From: Chryseobacterium gleum
GTDB lineage: Bacteria > Bacteroidota > Bacteroidia > Flavobacteriales_D > Sanyastnellaceae
Length of the DNA stretch: 6,435 nucleotides
Direction of reading: 5' to 3'
NCBI GenBank assembly: GCA_943330925.2
Contig: CALQJP020000146.1
Coordinates: 1 to 6,435, forward strand
In this document: piece after piece, positions 1 through 4,922 of the stretch
Layout of the letters: every line of letters starts with the position of its first letter
Numbering within the stretch: position 1 is the stretch's first letter
The notes under the pieces: model-generated
What the model was told of the DNA's origin: nothing
The model's input: only the letters and a program-made list of their open reading frames with translations
Database searches by the model: none
Program-made: the position numbers and the translations under genes

Positions 1-306
1 AATGTGAATGTTGTTCTTCAACGCTTCTTCCAGCACATCTCGAAAGTGAGAGCTTTTGGTGCAGTAGCAATAGTGGTATTCACCTTCGTAGCCCACTTCG
101 TTGCGGGCTATGCGAAACCATTCCTTGGCTCTCTTGATGTTCTGACTGATTTTAGGCAGGTAGGTGAACTTGAGCGGAGAACCGTATTTTTCAACGAGTT
201 CCATCAATGGAATACCGTGAAAAAGCAAATTGTCTTTGTCGAGTTGAAATTCTTCCTGGGGCCATTCGAAGGTCTGCTCTACCAGTTCGATGTATTTGGT
301 CTTCAT
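1..306 (-). CDS. speA: Arginine decarboxylase, PLP-dependent, N-terminal part (cut by window edge)
   Basis: Reading the minus strand from the ATG at 306-304 gives 102 uninterrupted codons to the window edge, so the C-terminal part lies outside. The protein begins MKTKYIELVEQTFEWPQEEF and continues with FHGIPLMELVEKYGSPLKFTYLPKIS-type sequence, which I recognise as the start of the arginine decarboxylase common in Flavobacteriia (fold-type III, alanine-racemase-like barrel). The YCYCTKSSHF segment at residues 79-88 matches the place where this fold carries the PLP-binding lysine, here K84. The enzyme would convert arginine to agmatine in the cytoplasm, the first step of polyamine synthesis. 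The start is backed by the AT-rich stretch before it (AAAAATTA then ATG) and by the family-typical N-terminus; no Shine-Dalgarno is visible, as is usual in Bacteroidota. The 194-bp upstream gap suggests its own promoter. The opposite-strand reading frame here is a shadow. Substrate assignment rests on family resemblance; a related diamino-acid decarboxylase is the main alternative. Confidence 0.85.
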   Translation of the reverse strand, partial: MKTKYIELVEQTFEWPQEEFQLDKDNLLFHGIPLMELVEKYGSPLKFTYLPKISQNIKRAKEWFRIARNEVGYEGEYHYCYCTKSSHFRDVLEEALKNNIHI

Positions 307-319
307 TAATTTTTATATC

Positions 320-378
320 ATTCGGTTAAAACACTAGAAGGCAATGCTCGCGTTAAACGCAGCATAACAATACCGAAT
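320..378 (-). promoter_or_regulatory. Candidate structured leader of speA (nested inverted repeats)
   Basis: On the plus strand, ATTCGGT (320-326) pairs with ACCGAAT (372-378), a perfect 7-bp inverted repeat. Inside it, ATGCT-C-GCGTT (344-354) faces AACGC-AGCAT (356-365), ten pairs interrupted only by one bulged C at 349; as RNA the loop would open to about 5 nt. Read in the direction of speA, an outer stem encloses an inner hairpin, and the last arm ends 13 nt before the speA ATG. This could be a 5'-UTR structure or a DNA-binding dyad. The pairings are seen directly; the regulatory role is inference, and I do not recognise a known riboswitch class. Confidence 0.35.
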
Positions 379-380
379 CA

Positions 381-391
381 GCATCAGATGC
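381..391. repeat. Short dyad GCATC-A-GATGC upstream of speA
   Basis: GCATCAGATGC is a perfect 5-bp inverted repeat around a single base. It extends to seven of eight pairs if one mismatch and the flanking TC/GA (378-379 and 393-394) are included. It lies about 75 bp upstream of the speA start, next to the outer stem of the candidate leader. It may be a small operator half-site pair or chance; the spacing suits a dimeric regulator, but nothing identifies one. Confidence 0.25.
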
Positions 392-475
392 GGATGAAAA
401 CGTGTTCTGGTTCGAACTGACAATTTTTCATGGATTGAACAATGGCTAAAGGCCTGTGCAAGTTTACGGAATCTT

Positions 476-502
476 GAAAAGAACACAAAATGAAATTGTG
501 CT
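476..502 (-). terminator. Weak terminator-like hairpin after the hydrolase gene
   Basis: On the minus strand, beginning within the hydrolase TAG stop, AGCACAA (502-496) pairs with TTGTGTT (488-482) around a 7-nt loop, giving seven pairs including one G-T. It is followed by CTTTTC (481-476). The stem is AT-rich and the U-tract is short and interrupted, so it is a poor intrinsic terminator, but its position directly at the end of the trpG-hydrolase unit fits that role. Confidence 0.25.
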
Positions 503-1337
503 AACGATTGCCCTCCGGCATCCACATGTTTGCGCTTGACAGGTGTTGCGCCGCAGCCGCATGAAGCAGGCGATGCCCCAAGTCGAGCAGCACCGCATTT
601 TTCGGTGTGCTGAAATGCTTGATTAGTCGGCCTCCGTGGCGCGCGGGAATAATCTTGTCGTACCGTCCGAAAATGAGTAAAAACGGTATTTGGTGCGATT
701 CGATGTTATGGGCTACAACCGAAAGTGCTGGAAAGAGTTTGCGGTGAATGAGCCATGCATCATACACCAACTGTCTTTTCTCTTTTGTTTCTAATTGAAG
801 GTGCACAAACCGATGAATCTTATGATCCAGCAAATGCAATGTGCTTAGCAAATCTACCAGCCTGAAAAGCCAGTTGACATTCCGGATGATGCTTCGGTAC
901 AACACACGCCCAAATTTTGTTTCGCTCACAAACCGATAAATCAAATTGACCTTCAGTCCGTCGGGCGCCAGCAGCACAAGGGAAAGAATCTTATCGGCCA
1001 TTTGCTCGGCAAGCACCATAGCCAGTCGGCCGCCCATGCTATAGCCGATAATGTGAAATCGCTCGGTGTTCAGCGCTTGAAGGAGAGCTGCTATGAGCTC
1101 TGACCATTCTATTTTCGATAGTGGTTGTCGGCTTATTCTTTCTATCGGAAATACGCTGTTCCCATGTGCGAGTAAATTGATGGCTACCATACGCTGATGG
1201 CCCTTCAGCAGCGGAAGAAAAACATTGAAGTCTTCGGCTTCACGCCCAAACCCGTGCAAGCACAGCACAGTCTCAGAACCACTGCCGAAGACCATGTATT
1301 CGAGGGTAATGCCGCGGTATGTAAAGGTCGATTTCAC
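501..1337 (-). CDS. Alpha/beta-hydrolase fold protein, substrate unknown
   Basis: This 278-residue protein has the layout of a single-domain alpha/beta-hydrolase. An HGFG oxyanion-hole motif lies at residues 28-31, the nucleophile elbow GYSMGG at 98-103 supplies Ser100, an acid follows strand 7 in FGRYDKIIP (Asp227), and the histidine sits in LGHRLLH (His255), so the triad is complete. Residues about 130-210 form a helical, basic, Leu-rich lid. There is no signal peptide, so a cytoplasmic enzyme is likely. The start is GTG at 1337-1335, 6 bp after the upstream amidotransferase stop, with AAGG in between; Met15 is the next possible start but would remove the first beta strand. The family includes esterases, C-C bond hydrolases and thioesterases, and I cannot choose among them. 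The close coupling to trpG/pabA suggests co-transcription, but not the substrate. The last 13 or so residues look like an unstructured tail. Confidence 0.88.
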   Translation of the reverse strand: MKSTFTYRGITLEYMVFGSGSETVLCLHGFGREAEDFNVFLPLLKGHQRMVAINLLAHGNSVFPIERISRQPLSKIEWSELIAALLQALNTERFHIIGYSMGGRLAMVLAEQMADKILSLVLLAPDGLKVNLIYRFVSETKFGRVLYRSIIRNVNWLFRLVDLLSTLHLLDHKIHRFVHLQLETKEKRQLVYDAWLIHRKLFPALSVVAHNIESHQIPFLLIFGRYDKIIPARHGGRLIKHFSTPKNAVLLDLGHRLLHAAAAQHLSSANMWMPEGNR

Positions 1338-1343
1338 TGCCTT

Positions 1344-1916
1344 TCAATGGTGGTACAGAGCCCAGTTGCGTATCAGTAATTTGCCGTGCGTGGTCATGAT
1401 ACTTTCCGGATGAAATTGCACGCCGCGCAAATCGAGCGTGCGATGTCGCATTGCCATTATTTCACCCGATTCATCGGTTGCCAGAATTTCGAGACAATCC
1501 GGAAATTGCTCGTTGCTCACTACCCACGAGTGGTAGCGCCCTACCGGACTCGACTCGGGGAAGTCGAGGAATAAATAGTCTTCGCAGGCAATGTGCAACT
1601 CGGAAGCAACACCGTGATGCACGGTAGTTAGGTTTTCCAGGGTGCCGCCAAAAGCCAAACCCATGGCCTGATGACCCAGGCATACACCAAGTATGCGTTT
1701 GGTGGCAGAAAAATGTTCAAGAACAGACATGGTTATACCCGCATCGTGCGGAAGCCCGGGGCCGGGCGAAAGCACAAGATTGTCGAATGATGCAATCTCC
1801 TCGAGCGTCACTTCATCGTTGCGCTTTACCGTTACTGATTCATCCAATACCGCCTCCAAATAATGTTGCAGGTTGTAGGTGAAACTATCGTAATTGTCGA
1901 TGATGATGGTGCGCAT
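1344..1916 (-). CDS. trpG: Anthranilate/aminodeoxychorismate synthase glutamine amidotransferase subunit (component II)
   Basis: The 190-residue protein is a full-length class I glutamine amidotransferase of the TrpG/PabA type. It opens with IIIDNYDSFTYNL (residues 4-16), carries the oxyanion loop SPGPGLP (50-56), the nucleophile Cys79 in GVCLGHQAMG, an HHG motif at 100-102, and the catalytic His169/Glu171 in GVQFHPESIMT. It would hydrolyse glutamine and channel ammonia to a chorismate-binding partner, TrpE (anthranilate, tryptophan pathway) or PabB (aminodeoxychorismate, folate pathway). Sequence alone does not separate the two roles, and many bacteria use one subunit for both; neither trpE nor pabB is in the window, so pabA is an equally valid name. 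The ATG at 1916-1914 places the family-typical N-terminus at residue 1. It is the first gene of a two-gene unit, the hydrolase following 6 bp after its TGA, and is divergent from carB. A candidate -7 element sits about 23-30 bp upstream. Confidence 0.93.
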   Translation of the reverse strand: MRTIIIDNYDSFTYNLQHYLEAVLDESVTVKRNDEVTLEEIASFDNLVLSPGPGLPHDAGITMSVLEHFSATKRILGVCLGHQAMGLAFGGTLENLTTVHHGVASELHIACEDYLFLDFPESSPVGRYHSWVVSNEQFPDCLEILATDESGEIMAMRHRTLDLRGVQFHPESIMTTHGKLLIRNWALYHH

Positions 1917-1938
1917 TTTACGGGGGCTAAATGTTCTT

Positions 1939-1946
1939 CAAATGTA
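1939..1946 (-). promoter_or_regulatory. Candidate Bacteroidota -7 element for the trpG-hydrolase unit
   Basis: The minus strand reads TACATTTG, an exact match to the Bacteroidota primary-sigma -7 consensus TAnnTTTG. It would give a leader of roughly 15-20 nt before the trpG ATG at 1916. A TTG -33 element at the usual 19-21 nt spacing is not present (the nearest TTG is about 29 nt upstream), so the call rests on the -7 match and position only. Confidence 0.35.
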
Positions 1947-2030
1947 CTGTTTATCCATTGTTGACGGGCCTTTTGCAACTTATTCACACGTTCTTGAAAT
2001 CTTAATTCGCTTTTCCCCAATACACCCGCC

Positions 2031-2038
2031 TATCTTCG
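2031..2038 (+). promoter_or_regulatory. Candidate Bacteroidota -7 element for carB
   Basis: TATCTTCG, followed by CGCC, is a near match to TAnnTTTG with one substitution and lies about 64-71 bp before the carB ATG. It would give a leader of around 58 nt containing the hairpin at 2071-2090. No clear TTG is found at -33 spacing, so this is a plausible but unproven promoter. Confidence 0.35.
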
Positions 2039-2070
2039 CGCCGCAATTCTACACTCTCATTTTTGTTTAA

Positions 2071-2090
2071 CTGACCGCACGAGCAGTCAG
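2071..2090 (+). promoter_or_regulatory. Small hairpin in the carB leader, followed by an A-tract
   Basis: CTGAC (2071-2075) pairs with GTCAG (2086-2090). Inside, after one C/A mismatch, GC (2077-2078) pairs with GC (2083-2084) around an ACGA loop. It is followed by AT and a run of ten A residues (2093-2102) whose last A is the first base of the carB ATG. The U-run is on the wrong side for a terminator in either direction. The A-tract is probably the translation-initiation enhancer typical of Bacteroidota; the hairpin could modulate start-codon access or bind a regulator, which is inference. Confidence 0.35.
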
Positions 2091-2101
2091 ATAAAAAAAA
2101 A

Positions 2102-4918
2102 ATGCCCAAAGACAACTCCATTCAGTCCGTCCTCATCATTGGTTCCGGACCTATCGTAATCGGTCAAGCATGCGAATTCGACTACAGTGGCTCACAGGCT
2201 GCGCGCTCGCTTCGTGAAGAAGGAATCACCGTTACGCTCATCAACAGCAACCCGGCAACCATCATGACCGATAAGGTTGTGGCCGATCATGTTTATCTGC
2301 TTCCGCTGGAACCCGAGAGCATTCTTCGCATCCTTTCAGAACACAAAATTGACGCGGTGCTTCCAACGATGGGAGGTCAAACTGCGCTCAACCTAGCCAT
2401 ACAGTGCGAGGAAATGGGCATTTGGGAAGAGCATGGTGTGCGCATGGTGGGGGTCGACACGAAAGCCATTGAAATAACGGAAAATCGGGAGGCCTTCCGA
2501 AAACTGATGGGCGTAATTGGAGTGCCTATGGCTCCGCAGCGCACTGCGAAAAGTTTTCTGGAAGGAAAAGAGATTGCGCAGGATTTTGGTTTCCCCTTGT
2601 GTATTCGCCCTTCGTATACCCTTGGCGGAAGCGGCGCGGCTTTGGTGCACCTGCAATCGGATTTTGATAAACTACTGGATAGGGGATTGCACTTGTCGCC
2701 CATCCACGAGGTGATGATCGACAAGGCGCTCATGGGTTGGAAGGAGTTTGAGCTTGAGTTGCTGCGCGATGCGAACGACAATGTGACCATCATTTGTTCT
2801 ATTGAAAATTTTGACCCCATTGGAATTCATACGGGCGACAGCATTACTGTTGCGCCGGCCATGACTCTTTCAGATACAACCTATCAGAAAATGCGCGACA
2901 TGGCCATTCGCATGATGCGCGCTATCGGAAATTTCGCCGGCGGTTGCAACGTTCAGTTTGCAGTGAGCCCGGATGAAAAGGAAGACATTATTGCCATCGA
3001 AATTAATCCGCGCGTTTCAAGGTCTTCTGCCTTGGCCAGCAAGGCAACGGGCTATCCGATTGCCAAAATAGCTTCGAAACTCGCTATCGGTTATCACCTC
3101 GATGAGTTGCAAAATCAAATCACGAAGTCTACCTCCGCGTTTTTTGAACCCACCTTGGATTATGTGATTGTGAAGATTCCACGATGGAATTTCGATAAGT
3201 TTCCGGGTAGCAACCGCGAGCTGGGGTTGCAAATGAAGAGCGTGGGTGAGGTAATGGGCATCGGTCGCAGCTTCCAGGAGGCACTCCAAAAGGCGTGTCA
3301 GTCGCTTGAGATAAAGCGCAACGGTTTGGGAGCAGACGGTCGTGAGGTGCGCGACCAGGCACAACTCCTCAACTCGCTCGAAAAGCCGAGTTGGAATCGG
3401 TTGTTTCACGTCTACGATGCCATGAAGTTGGGTATTCCGTTTAAAACCATCCAAGAGAAGACACGCATTGATGCCTGGTTTTTGCGCCAGATAGAGGACA
3501 TGATTCACACGGAACGTCGCATTGAGAAGTTTGACATACAATCGATGCCACAGGAAATCATGTTTGAAGCCAAGCAGAAGGGATATGCCGATCGTCAAAT
3601 CGCTCATTTGCTGCGCTGCCTCGAGAGCGAGGTGTATAAGAAGCGCAACGACATGGGCATTCGAAGGGTCTATAAATTGGTCGACACCTGCGCCGCTGAG
3701 TTCGAAGCCAAGACGCCATACTACTACAGCACGTTTGAGCAGGAGAATGAGAGTGTAGTGAGCGATCGCAAAAAAGTGATTGTGCTTGGAAGTGGCCCAA
3801 ACCGCATTGGTCAGGGCATTGAGTTCGATTATTCATGTGTTCACGGTGTATTGGCTGCTCGGGAATGCGGCTATGAAACCATCATGATCAATTGCAACCC
3901 GGAAACTGTTTCAACCGATTTCGATACAGCCGACAAGCTCTACTTCGAACCCGTTTTTTGGGAGCACATCTACGATATTATTCAGCATGAAAAACCGGAG
4001 GGGGTTATCGTTCAGCTTGGCGGACAAACCGCTTTGAAGCTTGCTGAGAAGTTGGATAAGTATGGAATAAAAATTATAGGCACCGATTTCAAGTCGCTCG
4101 ACTTGGCAGAAGATCGGGGCAGTTTCTCCACTTTGCTCAAAGAAAACAACATTCCATATCCCAAGTTTGGTGTTGTTGAAAGTGCGGAACAAGCTATTGA
4201 ACTCTCCCGCGATTTGGGCTTTCCGTTGCTGGTGCGTCCAAGTTATGTGTTGGGTGGACAGAAGATGAAGATTGTGATTAATGAATCGGAATTGGAGCAG
4301 CATGTTGTAAACATTCTTAACGACATGCCTGGCAACAAGATTTTGCTCGATCACTTCTTGGAGGGTGCCATCGAAGCTGAAGCCGATGCTATCTGCGATG
4401 GTGAAGATGTTTATATCATCGGTATCATGCAGCATATTGAGCCTGCCGGCATCCATAGCGGCGATTCATATGCTGTTTTGCCTCCTTACAACCTCGGTGA
4501 TTTTTTGATTACGCAAATTGAAGAACACACGCGCACAATTGCCAAGGCACTTAAAACTGTTGGTCTCATTAATATCCAGTTCGCTATTAAGGATGATGTG
4601 GTATACATCATTGAGGCAAACCCTCGCGCATCGCGCACTGTGCCGTTCATTGCCAAGGCATACGATGAGCCTTATGTGAACTATGCTACCAAGGTGATGC
4701 TCGGTGAAAAGAAAGTGAAAGACTTCACGTTTAACCCTAAGCGCAACGGATACGCCATCAAGATTCCTGTGTTTAGTTACGAGAAATTTCCCGAGGTGAA
4801 AAAGGAATTGGGTCCTGAAATGAAGAGCACCGGAGAAGCCATTCGCTTTATCAAGGATTTGCGAGATCCGTTCTTCCGTCAGATTTATTCTGAGCGCAAC
4901 TTGTATTTGAGCAAATAG
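2102..4918 (+). CDS. carB: Carbamoyl-phosphate synthase large subunit, short form lacking the C-terminal regulatory domain
   Basis: The 938-residue protein makes carbamoyl phosphate from bicarbonate, two ATP and ammonia delivered by the CarA glutaminase, feeding pyrimidine and arginine synthesis in the cytoplasm. The first ATP-grasp half (about 1-400) has GSGPIVIGQACEFDYSG at 14-30, GGQTALN, Arg129, Arg169 in RPSYTLGGSG, Glu215, IHTGDS and IEINPRVSRSSALASKATG (Glu300, Asn302). A helical oligomerisation domain covers about 400-553. The second half has GSGPNRIGQGIEFDY (563-577), Arg672, Arg712, Glu758, IHSGDS and IEANPRASRTVPF (Glu838, Asn840). Numbering runs within a few residues of E. coli CarB throughout, so both active sites appear intact. 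The chain stops soon after LGPEMKSTGE (903-912), whereas E. coli CarB goes on for about 135 residues as the MGS-like domain that binds UMP, IMP and ornithine. As I recall, lengths near 940-950 are normal in Flavobacteriia, so this is a lineage feature rather than damage. The ATG follows an A-tract; no carA is adjacent. The stop faces the next gene's stop 4 bp away. Confidence 0.97.
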   Translation: MPKDNSIQSVLIIGSGPIVIGQACEFDYSGSQAARSLREEGITVTLINSNPATIMTDKVVADHVYLLPLEPESILRILSEHKIDAVLPTMGGQTALNLAIQCEEMGIWEEHGVRMVGVDTKAIEITENREAFRKLMGVIGVPMAPQRTAKSFLEGKEIAQDFGFPLCIRPSYTLGGSGAALVHLQSDFDKLLDRGLHLSPIHEVMIDKALMGWKEFELELLRDANDNVTIICSIENFDPIGIHTGDSITVAPAMTLSDTTYQKMRDMAIRMMRAIGNFAGGCNVQFAVSPDEKEDIIAIEINPRVSRSSALASKATGYPIAKIASKLAIGYHLDELQNQITKSTSAFFEPTLDYVIVKIPRWNFDKFPGSNRELGLQMKSVGEVMGIGRSFQEALQKACQSLEIKRNGLGADGREVRDQAQLLNSLEKPSWNRLFHVYDAMKLGIPFKTIQEKTRIDAWFLRQIEDMIHTERRIEKFDIQSMPQEIMFEAKQKGYADRQIAHLLRCLESEVYKKRNDMGIRRVYKLVDTCAAEFEAKTPYYYSTFEQENESVVSDRKKVIVLGSGPNRIGQGIEFDYSCVHGVLAARECGYETIMINCNPETVSTDFDTADKLYFEPVFWEHIYDIIQHEKPEGVIVQLGGQTALKLAEKLDKYGIKIIGTDFKSLDLAEDRGSFSTLLKENNIPYPKFGVVESAEQAIELSRDLGFPLLVRPSYVLGGQKMKIVINESELEQHVVNILNDMPGNKILLDHFLEGAIEAEADAICDGEDVYIIGIMQHIEPAGIHSGDSYAVLPPYNLGDFLITQIEEHTRTIAKALKTVGLINIQFAIKDDVVYIIEANPRASRTVPFIAKAYDEPYVNYATKVMLGEKKVKDFTFNPKRNGYAIKIPVFSYEKFPEVKKELGPEMKSTGEAIRFIKDLRDPFFRQIYSERNLYLSK

Positions 4919-4922
4919 ATTT

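Larger units (their letters stand above)
307..500. other. Intergenic region between speA and the hydrolase gene
   Basis: This 194-bp stretch holds no credible gene. A 63-codon minus-strand frame (334-525) runs through it and overlaps the hydrolase 3' end, but its translation has no recognisable features. The region should contain the speA promoter and leader, yet I found no good TTG-(19-21)-TAnnTTTG match. It is rich in dyad symmetry: inverted repeats at 320-326/372-378, 344-365 and 381-391, and a terminator-like hairpin at 482-502. Confidence 0.7.

Noticed and set aside
4..309. Plus-strand 101-residue reading frame
   Set aside because: It is the antisense shadow of the arginine decarboxylase, whose minus-strand translation has clear family sequence; the plus-strand product has none.
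405..420. GGTTCGAAC, resembling a tRNA T-loop
   Set aside because: The flanking bases do not form the 5-bp T stem (G-T then G-G opposite), and no acceptor, D or anticodon arms are found around it. It is just a palindromic 8-mer GTTCGAAC.
334..525. Minus-strand 63-residue reading frame upstream of speA
   Set aside because: It overlaps the hydrolase 3' end in another frame, has no recognisable motif and runs through the dyad-rich leader; most likely chance.
2071..2102. Hairpin with A/T-run before carB as an intrinsic terminator
   Set aside because: On the plus strand the hairpin is followed by A residues, and on the minus strand the T-run precedes the hairpin; neither has a U-tract after the stem. 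No gene ends there.
3017..3607. Long minus-strand frame (196 residues) inside carB, with similar ones at 2377-2820 and 3911-4456
   Set aside because: They are antisense shadows of the highly conserved CarB coding sequence, and their translations show no family features.
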